From positions 1-64,000 of the forward strand of contig WFMF01000446.1 of NCBI GenBank assembly GCA_011033025.1: DNA of 64,000 nt. Reading direction: 5' to 3'. The first letter of the stretch is position 1; the number at the start of each line of letters is the position of its first letter. The position numbers were made by a program, and so were the translations under genes. Origin of the DNA: Beroe forskalii (lineage: Eukaryota; Ctenophora; Nuda; Beroida; Beroidae). Shown in pieces: positions 45,130 to 55,379 of the stretch. The notes below the pieces were generated by a model. The model was not told the origin of the DNA, did not search any database, and worked only from the letters and a program-made list of their open reading frames with translations.

Positions 45130-48100
45130 CTACGGGAGGAGGTTGTTAGCAACTTGCGCAGAAGGTGAAAAGAGCCACTTGAATTTAAGGAAACATATCA
45201 GTCATCGATTAATGAGAAACTTCTCGGCCCTATCATGGAAGTGTGCCATAAGTGAATGCCATCGTACGTGCATGATGAAAGAAGTCATGCTGAAAGAACT
45301 GATTCTTTTAAAATTAACAAATTAAACTCACAGCCTCCAAAGGTTCCGTTGTGTGATGTGGGCGTCTGAACTCCAGAGCTTGGCAAGCTGCCAGCAACTC
45401 AATAGCCAGAATATTCTCCAGGTTCTTAACGGCTTTCAGTGCTTTCCTAGCAGACCATCCCCCCATGGACACGTGGTCCTCCTTGCCAGCAGACGTGCTC
45501 TGGGTGTCGGCAGAGGAAGGGAAGCAGAGTGTCTTGTTCTCACTCACTAGCGCAGCCGAGGTGCAGTGCGGGATCATGAACCCAGAGTTCAGTCCTGGTG
45601 ACTCAACTAGGTGTTCAGTGCGGGATCATGAACCCAGAGTTCAGTCCTGTGGAGTGAGTTAGATGTTCAGTGCGGGATCATGAACCCAGAGTTCAGTCCT
45701 GTGGAGTGAGTTAGATGTTCAGTGCGGGATCATGAACCCAGAGTTCAGTCCTGTGGAGTGAGTTAGATGTTCAGTGCGGGATCATGAACCCAGAGTTCAG
45801 TCCTGTGGAGTGAGTTAGATGTTCAGTGCGGGATCATGAACCCAGAGTTCAGTCCTGTGGAGTGAGTTAGATGTTCAGTGCGGATCATGAACCAGAGTTC
45901 AGTCCTGTGGAGTGAGTTAGATGTTCAGTGCGGGATCATGAACCCAGAGTTCAGTCCTGTGGAGTGAGTTAGATGTTCAGTGCGGGATCATGAACCCAGA
46001 GTTCAGTCCTGTGGAGTGAGTTAGATGTTCAGTGCAGGATCATGAACCCAGAGTTCAGTCCTGTGGAGTGAGTTAGATGTTCAGTGCGGGATCATGAACC
46101 CAGAGTTCAGTCCTGTGGAGTGAGTTAGATGTTCAGTGCGGGATCATGAACCCAGAGTTCAGTCCTGTGGAGTGAGTTAGATGTTCAGTGCGGGATCATG
46201 AACCCAGAGTTCAGTCCTGTGGAGTGAGTTAGATGTTCAGTGCGGGATCATGAACCCAGAGTTCAGTCCTGTGGAGTGAGTTAGATGTTCAGTCCTGTGT
46301 GAGGGATGCTATCATGAACCCAGAGTTCAGTCCTGTGGAGTGAGTTAGATGTTCAGTGGGGATCATGAACCCAGAGTTCAGTCCTGTGGAGTGAGTTAGA
46401 TGTTCAGTGTTTAGAAAATTTTTTAAATACGGGTCAGAAAAGTTCAGTCCCGTGGAGTGTTAGTTTCAGTGAGGACAAAAAGCCGGGAATTGTCCTTATG
46501 GGGTTTAGTTTCATTTTAGGGAAAACAAAAGAACAATTCATCCTGGGATATTAAAAATGGCCACAGAACCTTTCAAAGTTGGGGCAATTTGTTCCATCAC
46601 AAATTTGTTTTGAAACTCAATTAATCAAACGGTGGTACTGGCTTCCCTTGGAACTGAATTAAATTTTTGTTTTTAACCCATATTTTCAAAATGTTTAAAT
46701 TTTTTTCTACAATGGATAAATTTAGTAATTCTCATTTGATCATTTGGGAAGCTTTAATTTTTAGTTTCAAAAAAGCAACAATTTGCTTTCAAAGGTAAAA
46801 GGGGAAGTCAACTATTAAATTCCCTAAATCCCCCTGACCCTGCTGAGGGTAATTGCTCCCTTGGACCCTGGGGACCAAAACGTTTAGTGGCCTTTTCTTT
46901 TAAAATTTCCAAATTTTTGCCGGGGAACGCAATTACCTTGGAGGGAAAGGATGGGCTCTACAAAAGGAGGAGTTATTAGTTGGCAAGTGTCTTTAATTTT
47001 TTGTGATATTTTGTACAGGACGCATCTGAGTGTGTAGGGGTCTCACCTGAGGGACGCATCTGAGGGTGTAGAGGTCTCACCTGAGGGACGCATCTGAGGG
47101 TGTAGGGGTCTCACCTGAGGGACGCATCTGAGGGTGTAGAGGTCTCACCTGAGGGTGTAGGGGTCTCACCTGAGGGTGTAGGGGTCTCCCCTGAGGGTGT
47201 AGGGGTCTCACCTGAGGGTGTAGGGGTCTCACCTGAGGGACGCATCTGAGGGTGTAGGGGTCTCACCTGAGGGACGCATCTGAGGGTGTATGGGTCCTGC
47301 ACATCATGTTTCTCCAGCTCGTATATCTCAGAAGGGTACTTGGCACTGTGACAGAGCGCTCTGAAGGCTGCAGCTACACGTTGCTGTCCTGAGTGGGGCC
47401 GTATCTCGTGGACTCGCTCGTCAAATGCCTCCATGTGGCCGAACAAGATGTCCAGGATGAGGGAACACGTCACCAGGGTCGTGTTCAGACAGTGCTTCGC
47501 TCGGTGGAGCGCCTCCGCTCCCACCTGGACCAGGAAGTGGGTGTTAGCGCGCGCTCAACGTCTGATGCTGCCTTCTGATTGGTCAGTGTCATGTCACGCG
47601 CATGTCACGTGCGAGGTAGCTCGAAGGAGTCACCAAGCAGTCCGCCAATATCTAATACGCTGAATATGGTGTGGTGTCCGACCCTTGAGTGGCAAGGCGT
47701 ATTACGCAACGAGATGTGTTTTTTGCAGAGAAACTGAAAGGTTGGGCACCACAGTAACGCTGGTGAGGTATTGTCAATGTCTCTTAAAGTCTCAAGTGAG
47801 AAATGATTTCAAAGTTCATGTCGCACCAGCCCCTGAAACAAATCTAAGGTTCACTTACTGCACAAATGAATTGAGTTCCATTGATGGAGCTGAGTCCGTC
47901 CTTGGCTTTCATCTGGTAAGGAGTAATGCCATTAGCAGCCAGGACCTCCAACGCATCACCCCACCCTGTACTCGGACTCCACATCTTGCCCTCCCCAATG
48001 GCACCCTGAGCCAGGTGAGCCAGGGGTGCCGGTCACCCTCCTCTGTTCCCTTTTGCTGAGAAAAAAGGGAAAATTATTAATTTGGAGTTGCTTCATCCAT

Positions 48101-51100
48101 ACATCAATTGATCTACTACTACTAGAAGGGGGATGGACCCCGAGGGGGCCCAGGCGGCGCCCAGGAGGGAAGCTGCCGGGGCCGAGACAAGCCTTCCAGG
48201 GCCCAAGCCCGGGTGGGAAAGGGGGCCCCTTCCTCCCCTTTCCATTTTCGGGGAAAAGGCTTTGCCCCGGGGGGCCCCCCTTTGTGGCGGGCGGGGGGTC
48301 CTGGTATCCCCGGGACGCTTTAGTTTCCGTTACTGAAGGGTCAGTCCCGGGGAGGGGCCGTGCCTTTGTTTCAGAATCTGCCTCTCTTGGTTTCCAGGCG
48401 ACCGTCCTGTGGGGTAGCTGACGATCCTGTTGAGTTTGAACCTGTCCAAACGGTACCTAATAGTAGTGTCGAAGTACTCGGCCCTAATACTTGCCTAGGG
48501 AGGGCATTTCCCCAGGAAGTGCGATACCGTTTCATCTTCGCTTTCATAAAGGGACAGGTTGCAGGGACAGCGGGGTTCAGTTTCTTGAGGTGGTAGTTTA
48601 GGACTGTGTGACCTGTCAGGAGTTGAGTAGCCACTCTCAGATCCTTCCTATCCATACTGGATGGCTCCTTTGCAAATTTGTCCCTCCACATCATGTTGAA
48701 CATTCTGGGAGGATCCAGCTTTTGTAGGAGCTTATCCAGTCCTCTGGTCTTCCTCCTCATTGCCGCGAAACATACCCCACGCGGTATGGGAGTATTAAGA
48801 CCCTGCGCTGTCGTTTGAGTTGGTCGCCCCAGCTTTTGCTGTTTGGTCGGCCAGCTCGTTCCCCGTACACCCACTGTGGGCTGGAATCCAACTGAGTGTG
48901 ACCTCGTTGGTGATTCCAAGTGAGTTGAGGGAGTTTGATGCCTTTAGAAGTGGCACTTGATAATCGTAGCATTTATCGCCTGAATAGCCGATTTGCTATC
49001 ACAATTTATCAAGATTTGGTGTTACTCAGTGCGTGTCCCTGCAGTATCTCCGCCGTTTTTAGCAACAGCAAAGACTTCTGCTTAAACACCGTACTGTGTG
49101 TAGCCCAAGATGGAAAGGATCACCAGTGGTCCAGGTGACCTGCTGATGGTCCACGGTCACCCTACTCCTCCTGTTCCGTGTGGTCGTTGATTTTAGAACC
49201 GTCCGCACACGACATCAAAGTCACTCACCCTTCGGCTCCTTGTACTCCTCCCGAGACGGGACTAGCACAGTGAACCGTTGGCTATACGAGAATCGGTTTC
49301 ATCGGATCTTGTTCTTTGGGAAGTTAAACTTGGGCAGGGCCCTGATAAACTTCTCGTTCTCACTGATGTGGCTGGTGATGCGCTTTGAAGGCTTTCCAGG
49401 GCGGAGGGAAGCACAATGACCTTGGCAGCACTTCAGACGCATGGTTTCCCTGCAGCGACCTCCCCAACCACAGCGTGATTGGGGTAATCCTCAGACGACA
49501 TCCAGTTGTATGGGTCAAAAGGTGGCCCCGAAATGAAAAAATTTTTCCCCAAACCCCCTTTTTGAACCCCCCTTTAAGGCCCCCCCGGTTGGGGTTTTTG
49601 GGTTTGCCAGCGACCCAAACGTGGGAACCAAAATGAGTTTTGGGGTCGAACCAAAACCCTAAATCCAGCGCATGGGTGATTTCCCCCCCAGGGGGGGCCC
49701 AAACCCGTTTTTCCTGAAATTTTGCATTAGGATAGTTTGGGTTTTTTGCAACAGTTTCGAGGGTTTTTATTCCCCCAAAGCTTTGAGTTTGGGGGTTTCC
49801 CTTAGAAACTTAGGGGAAGTTTTCATTTGTTTCACGTCGTCTACTTTCGAGGCTTACTGAATGACCAGTTCCTCCTATTCGTAAACCCTGACGCAGTGGG
49901 TCTTCAGCTGAGAAAGTTTTAGACCATTTGCCCTCCCCACTGGTTGATACTTTTTTTGGGTTTTTTTTTGGGTTACCCCCCAAGGGGACCGGTAAAAACC
50001 CTTTGGCGGTATTTACCAGTTGGTTTGGGCGCAGTTACTACTGAGACCAGGGATAGCACAAGTTTGGCAAAACCCTGGAGGTCGCACGGGATTTTTGTCC
50101 CTGGTGAACTCAGTAGATCGGTTTATTACAAGGTTCCATAGGAATGGGGATAGAATCCCCCCTGCGGGCATCCTCGTAAAATGGATATGACCTTTTAGCT
50201 TGCCCTGCAGCTCCACCAGGAAAAGCCTAGACCAGATGTTGACATGATCCATCTATTCACGCCTGCCGAGCCACAGTTCTTAAGTTAGGGCCTTATCAAT
50301 TGAGAGTCGACACATTGTAAACATGCTCCTTCTATGTCAAGGAAAGTCCGAGCGCCATCCCCTTTGTTGAGGATGGCCATCTCGGAGTTTCCTGACTAGC
50401 TTATGGGTCGCAGCTGTTGTCGAGCTTCCTCGCTTGAAACTTCAAATTGTTTCTTGCTTAGGCGCTCATAACTCTCAGGTCTGCTTCCGTAGCACAATAA
50501 TACCCTCTCCATCCATTTCAGAATGACGGTGTGAGAGTGATTGTCCTAAAGGATTTGGTATAATCATCCTTCCCAGGTTTCTGGGAGAAAGATACTAGAG
50601 AGTCCCTCCATATTGCAGGAGTATACCCCCATCCGGTAGCTAGCCTTAGCGATGCTCGTGAAAGCACCCCAATGCTCCCCATCCTTTTGAAGCATGATTG
50701 GGCGTACCCCGTCCGGCCCCGCCGCTGAGAGTGGATCGAATTCTTGTAGTGCCCGTTTCACCCTATTCTCAGAGAATATGTGATCCAGACTCACCGATCT
50801 TCGATGTCCACTCCCGCAGCAGTGCTCGAGAGGGTTAGGTTGGCCAGTGAAAAGGATCAGTGCACTTCAGTCATGCGGTCCAAAAGTTTCGGATGGCGTC
50901 TCTGAGAGACCATCCTTATTCTTAACCGCACATAACTTAGTGTCCTTGTTGTCCTTTATGAGACAGGATATCCTTTTGGATTCGGATTTAGATTCCAAAT
51001 TCGCACAGAAATTCCCTGTATTTTGCGGGTCCAAGTATTCCGCAGTTTTTCATACCGCGGGCCTCTTTCCTGATAGTATCAAGTTCCGAATCCCGAGGTA

Positions 51101-54100
51101 TTTTCCAGTGTCTTCTCCTTATCTTTGCCCTCATGTCCCTCCTAGCTTCCCTCACCTCTGGCGTATCCCACGGAAGTGGTTTAATCTTCGCTGACACGTA
51201 TGTCAATTGATCAATCAACATTTAACATGAACATATTCTGAGGCCGCGAATGTTTGACTTATCGCTCACCTGGAATATAAGGCAGACAATCCTTGTTGAA
51301 CATCCTAACCATGTGCTCCACAAGATCTGGACTGCAGCCCGAGTACGCCTTTGCTAGCACGTTGATACGCAGAGCTAGCATCCGACGAGTAGCTTCAAGA
51401 GATAGAGCTTCCCCCACTCCAGCGCAGTGTGACCTGTGATAGTTGCCATGGTTACACCAGCGCAGTGTGACCTGTGAGGGTTGTCATGGTAAGTGGTAAC
51501 ACCAGCGCAGTGTGACCTGTGAGGGTTGTCATGGTAACGCCAGTGCAGTGTGACCTGTGAGGGTTGTCATGGTAACACCAGTGCTGTGTGACCTGTGAAG
51601 GTTGGCATGGTAACACGGAACACCAGCATTCGCATTGAATTCCTTTGTCTTTTGATCACTTGTTCTAGTTCCACGATCTGGTGTGACAGGCCAACGGAAA
51701 TATCAATTACTAAAAAGGTTATTCAAAGAAAGCTGCTGAGCTCACCTGACGATATTGTACTGCAGGTCCACGAGTTTATCGTTCTCCACGACTACCCTTG
51801 ACAGAAGTCCGAAGCCGGTGTTGACCCCGTACTTTATGTATCCCTTGTCTACGATGCCCTCGACAATTCCCCTCGTTTCTGCCAGCCGCCCCATTGTTTC
51901 CTCGCTGAGGGACAGCTGCCACCCACCCTTGCCTGACAGGACGATAATTAGTATTTCTTTCAATTGAATACAGAACAGGGAGAAAGGATTTATTTTTAAA
52001 AGACAGATTGAACTAAAATCGGGAAGTCTTTATAGGGTAAAGCGGGGTGAAGTGGGACAATTTGAGACATATTCAGGTGCCACAGTCACACTTTTAACGA
52101 AAAATTAATTTTTGGTTGATGATTTTAGCAATGAACCCATCCTCTTTCCATAGAATTGGTCGGAAAAATCTCAACCAATGGTTTCATATAAGAAAAAGCT
52201 GTCCATCTTTCCCGCAGCATGTTCCACTTCACCCCTCATGTGGAGGTAAAGAGGGACAGTCTCTGTAGCCCTGAGATAACCATTTGAGAAGTTTATTCTT
52301 CATTGTTGGACATGTACAGTTCTTTAGAATAAGTTTAGACAAAACCACTTTGGAACAGAGAAAAGATTAGAGTCTAATTGGGCAGAATTGGAGAATGGAA
52401 TGAATTGGTCCACTTTACCCCAAAAAAAAATTATTCTTTTAGATTTAAACTTTCAAATTTCATAAAGAGGTTCATATATGGCCAAACATGGAAAATAAAG
52501 TACCTTTTGGCAAGAATTTTGGTTTTGGTCATTTTACAGCCTTTTTAAAAAATGTCCCACTTTACCCGCGCTCACCTAAAAACTTCGTAAATTTGTTGTA
52601 TGGGGAACCATTAATCGATTTTCTCCATTCCAACGGTTCAGTTGTCATCTGAGTGAAGCCCAATTAATGACGAAATTTAATGAGAAAATGTAATTACCTA
52701 TAATTAACACGTTGTGGGGAAAAGGGACACTGATAGTTAACAAGGATAATTATACAATATACGGCAATAAAAAAAGCATTTGCAATTCATAATTTGTTTA
52801 TTAAAACATCCCTTATAAGTTTCTCAGGCATGAAATTTTATTTTCATTGAAAATCATGTTAATGGGGAAAGTGGGACAGTCAAGTCAGATAAAATGAAAT
52901 CATGTATTCCTAAGGAAACAATTATGCTGTGGAGGTTGTTTTTCATCAAGATTTTTCACTTTGGTTTTAGTATACTTTATTTTTTCTTGAAAATAGCACT
53001 AAATGATATGGTATAATAATTTTGGGGGGAAGTGGGACAGTTGCGCAAAAATTGTCAAAAATTCAATAAAAATCAATAATTTTAATTCGTGATGCTGTAT
53101 TAAAAGTTTTAATAGGCATTATTGATATTCTCACATACATAAGTCACAAAACAGGGCGATTTTCGATTAGTTCCATACTTTTTTATCAATTGTCCCACAT
53201 TACCCCCACCAATCCCATAATCAAGATTAAATTCTGTTCCACTTTCCCCACTCACCTCTAAAGTCTTGTGGGCAATAGAATTCCATCTAAATTATAACAA
53301 ATAAATGTCTAGATCATTATAAAAATCAATTGTTATTGCTGTACCACTTTACCCCACAATGGGTAAAATATATAAAATACGACTGTCCCACTTTACCCAG
53401 TGGCTTTTATTGCATGAAATACTGTTGGGGTGTTGCTTTGGAAAATTTTCGAAAATTTGTCCCACTTTACCCCACATCGGTCTTATGCATCATTTTGACA
53501 GTGTTCCTCTTTACCCAAAGTGTAGTCTTCACCATAGCTTTGCATAGGTGAAGGTTTTTTGAAATTTCGTTAAGTGTCCCACTTTCCCCCCAGGTGTTCC
53601 ATTTCACCCCAATTTGTCCCTCTTTACCTCCTGTCCCACTCCACCCCGTTTTACCCTAGTCAGACAGAATTTGAGAAGATTAGTTGCATACTCAGTAGCA
53701 TCAAGATATCGAGGTCGAGACTACTGCCGTCCATGGCGATAGTTTGCTCTGATTCATGAGATGCGCTGCATTCTTCAGATTCTTCAACTCGACCATCCTC
53801 TGAACCTGGACTTCTCTCTTTACGTTTCACTTTACGTGCAACGATCTCAACCATGTCATCGTCACTGTGAAAAATTGGCAATGCCATCAAATGCCAAAAA
53901 TATAATTCACGAAAATAAGATACATCTTAGAACTTAAGAAAGTCAGGAAGCAGGCAATGTGAACAAATTTACCACTTTTAATTCACCTCAGCACGTCCTT
54001 AATGATATCAGAGGGTTTGATAATGTAGAACTCATCCCTGTGGAACTTCTTAAAGTAGCACTGGTCATGTGCCATGTCACAGTCTACCCCAGAATCTTCC

Positions 54101-55104
54101 AATCTTTGTATTGCTTCCTGTGAAGTAACGAATAATCACATCCCTCAATTGTTAATCATTAATAATTTCCATTCAACAAATGCATTTTATTAATAGTTGA
54201 AAATTTTATTGTGAACAGAAATTTTGAAAATGTTAGAAACAATATACGGCCCAATATGTAAAGTATCGCGTTAATCAAGAAAGTGAAATAATGTATCATG
54301 TACCTTGATTACGGACTACGGTGAACAAAACGAACACATAAAATCTCATTCAAAACCTATATCATATTGACTTGAATTATAAAAACTGAAATTGAAATAA
54401 CTCCTTTATAAACATCTTCAATCATATTGAATGAATAAAAGCGCGCATTCTTAAGAACAATCGAGTCAAAATGTATCAGTCACGTACTCAATGATCAACA
54501 CATGACTGTTCTTCTCTTCAATAATAAATTATCGAATATCGATAGGTAGTTTAAATTCGTTCTAGAAGCAGCTGCGTTTGCATAATGTTTAAAACTAGAA
54601 AATATGTATAGTTTCGTTTTGAAATACCGTAAGAGCGGGCATGCGATCAGATGAAGATATGGGCGATTTTTATAGTAAAGCAGCATATAAATATCCATTG
54701 CCATCATATACAGATATACCTAAACATGTATCTGGCAGAGTAAGAGTAACGCATCGGCATAAACGTAAGATTGCACGTACATAAACGTAAATGAACGTAA
54801 AATTGCGCCATTCCAAATGTATATTTCTAAGCACGGTAAATAAGATCAGGTCAACTTCAATAATTAGCGGCTTCAAACCACACAAATGTCGTCACTCCCA
54901 TACCATTAAACTCACCCTGGCCAGATGAGACAAGGATTGGAGTTGGTTGATTATCGGCACGACGATGTTGTGCCCATCTATCTTGACGTGTACACACATC
55001 ACGTTGGTCTCCGTGCGCAGCGGGGTGTGTCTCTTCATGGCGAGACCGCTCTTGGTCTCTATTGGAGGCAGGTCCTCGAAACTTCGCAATTCCTTCCATA
55101 CCAT
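44974..55104 (-). CDS. HAL: Histidine ammonia-lyase gene (nine readable exons, one exon missing)
   Basis: Histidine ammonia-lyase deaminates L-histidine to trans-urocanate in the cytosol, the first step of histidine breakdown. Exons read on the minus strand are 55104-54916, 54117-53987, 53864-53692, 51932-51746, 51433-51270, 48055-47859, 47524-47267, 45594-45332 and 45129-44974. All have GT-AG borders and phases that agree. Family blocks seen: N-terminal [61 protein letters not shown] and IELLAACQ. The exon expected between YTLRCVPQ and LNSGFMI (carrying NSATDNP in relatives) is not found in 45595-47266. The MIO-forming Ala-Ser-Gly exon is damaged. The introns carry a LINE, a TA-flanked element and three splice-site minisatellites. 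As written the gene cannot make active enzyme, but part of this looks like poor sequence. Confidence 0.9.
45332..45594 (-). CDS. HAL: HAL exon 9
   Basis: It encodes [20 protein letters not shown] through [32 protein letters not shown] and TTEPLEA. The KEDHVSM motif marks histidine rather than phenylalanine ammonia-lyase. The donor is GCT|GTGAGT. The acceptor side is expanded into the 45612-46412 array. Confidence 0.92.
45560..46412 (-). repeat. 52-base minisatellite repeating the HAL exon 9 splice acceptor
   Basis: About 15 nearly identical 52-base units. On the gene strand each holds CTAAC (branch-point-like), TCACTCCACAG (acceptor) and then GACTGAACTCTGGGTTCATG of exon 9. The array lies wholly on the intron side of the true exon and fades into poor sequence after 46412. 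A few units carry one- or two-base changes. Confidence 0.93.
46413..47005. other. Low-confidence sequence where HAL exon 8 should be
   Basis: Homopolymer-rich, with inflated runs (AAAAATTT, GGGG, CCCC). No HAL coding block is readable on the minus strand. The missing exon may have been lost in a poorly resolved or collapsed stretch. Confidence 0.5.
47015..47295 (-). repeat. 34/21-base minisatellite repeating the HAL exon 7 splice donor
   Basis: About ten units. Long units of 34 bases carry, on the gene strand, CTACACCCTCAG, ATGCGTCCCTCAG and then GTGAGACC, that is the last 13 bases of exon 7 plus the donor. Short 21-base units in the middle lack the ATGCGTCCCTCAG part. The array extends from the exon edge into the intron. 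Confidence 0.92.
47267..47524 (-). CDS. HAL: HAL exon 7
   Basis: 86 codons in phase 0: [59 protein letters not shown] and RCVPQ. The match to vertebrate HAL is clear (DTDIHALRPHRGQ and VQDAYTLRCCPQ). The acceptor is CTGGTCCAG and the donor is CAG|GTGAGA, repeated downstream. Confidence 0.93.
47859..48055 (-). CDS. HAL: HAL exon 6, active-site exon, damaged
   Basis: It is bounded by TTCTCAG and GTAAGTG. From about 48028 down it reads [37 protein letters not shown] and INGTQFICA, a strong match. The first part should read KGTVGASGDL, whose Ala-Ser-Gly makes the MIO cofactor. Instead AAAGGG is followed by AACAGAGGAGGGTGACCG, six bases shorter than expected, with an in-frame TGA and no Ala-Ser-Gly. 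The neighbouring intron is poor sequence, so error cannot be excluded. Confidence 0.85.
48060..48390. other. HAL intron 5 segment of low-confidence GC-rich sequence
   Basis: Long G and C runs unlike the surrounding intron. Nothing recognisable lies between HAL exon 6 and the LINE. Confidence 0.45.
48391..51221 (-). mobile_element. LINE (RNase H-bearing, Jockey/R1-like) in HAL intron 5, 5' truncated
   Basis: It is read from 51221 down. The linker before the RT comes first ([20 protein letters not shown]), then the RT start ([21 protein letters not shown] near 50700-50770) and [14 protein letters not shown] near 50310-50360. Next are [32 protein letters not shown] near 50130-50220, RNase [21 protein letters not shown] near 48825-48895, and [18 protein letters not shown] near 48560-48615. 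The endonuclease is missing. The pieces lie in different frames with stops, so the copy is dead. It differs in clade and sequence from the 1323-4130 LINE. The stretch 49500-50000 is poor sequence. Confidence 0.8.
51270..51433 (-). CDS. HAL: HAL exon 5
   Basis: It encodes [41 protein letters not shown] and [10 protein letters not shown], aligned with SHSSGVG...CLPYVP of vertebrate HAL. The second Ser of the SSG motif is Ala here and the first is Cys. The donor is CAG|GTGAGC. Confidence 0.93.
51417..51617 (-). repeat. 38-40-base minisatellite repeating the HAL exon 5 splice acceptor
   Basis: Five units. On the gene strand each reads GTTACCATGACAACCCTCACAG and then GTCACACTGCGCTGG, the first 15 bases of exon 5. 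The unit nearest the exon has diverged most in its intron part. The core unit length of 38 is not a multiple of three, so use of an upstream acceptor would shift the frame. Confidence 0.92.
51746..51932 (-). CDS. HAL: HAL exon 4
   Basis: It encodes [53 protein letters not shown] and [17 protein letters not shown] carries the catalytic Tyr of the ammonia-lyase family (Tyr53 in bacterial HutH). Confidence 0.94.
52035..53656. mobile_element. 1.6 kb TA-flanked element made of 'gggtaaagtgggaca' repeats, in HAL intron 3
   Basis: TA lies on each side (52033-52034 and 53657-53658). The ends GGGTAAAGCGGGGTGAAGTG and its complement (CACTCCACCCCGTTTTACCC) are inverted repeats. Variants of GTGGGACA and TGTCCCACTTTACCCC recur throughout, in one orientation in the left half and the other in the right half. 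The TA target points to the Tc1/mariner group. There is no transposase, and the open frames near 53330-53760 are just the repeat. Confidence 0.8.
53692..53864 (-). CDS. HAL: HAL exon 3
   Basis: It encodes [20 protein letters not shown], a Ser/Glu-rich insert ([18 protein letters not shown]) and then [18 protein letters not shown]. The end matches the 'IELDGDRLTTEDLVNLGKG' region of vertebrate HAL. Confidence 0.88.
53987..54117 (-). CDS. HAL: HAL exon 2
   Basis: It encodes [20 protein letters not shown] and [23 protein letters not shown]. It corresponds to the animal-specific N-terminal region after the DGEWL-like strand. The acceptor is TACTTCACAG and the donor is GAG|GTGAAT. Confidence 0.85.
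54118..54915. other. HAL intron 1, no other feature
   Basis: AT-rich intron DNA. A short ATAAACGTAAATGAACGTAAA repeat lies at about 54760-54805. Confidence 0.5.
54916..55104 (-). CDS. HAL: HAL exon 1 (first coding exon read)
   Basis: It starts at [20 protein letters not shown] and includes [18 protein letters not shown] and SLSHLAR. The VHVKIDG strand matches the vertebrate N-terminus (YTVHVRGEWLAVP). The frame is open to an acceptor-like TTTCAG at about 55140, so coding may begin in an earlier exon. The Met at 55104 is the first in this exon. Confidence 0.75.
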
Positions 55105-55379
55105 GATGTTGAGAGGGGTGAGGGGGGATCTCACCTGCTGAAATTTGAAAGTAGTTGCAAAATTAACATCAATGTACTTCAATTATCAATTCATTCTCAA
55201 TTCTATTTAACTATTTAACTGCTAATTAACAATATCACGATGAATAAAATATCATGATGGTACTAAAGAGTCAAGGCGGTGCATGGAGACATAATCATGC
55301 GGGCAACGACAGCTGGATGTCATAACAGGGCGGGTTGGAATAATTAACTGTGAAATTAATAAACACGATATAAATACAT

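Larger units (their letters stand above)
43068..45336. repeat. Second large duplication, copy B
   Basis: It is the direct repeat of 35409-43067 without the two insertions, and ends inside HAL exon 9. It differs from copy A by scattered substitutions and short indels. Confidence 0.85.

Noticed and set aside
45560-46412. CRISPR-like array of regular repeats
   Set aside because: There are no variable spacers. The units are contiguous, lie in a eukaryotic gene and contain exon sequence.
51595-51967. Plus-strand open frames near HAL exon 4
   Set aside because: They overlap an exon with strong HAL similarity on the minus strand and have no motifs of their own.
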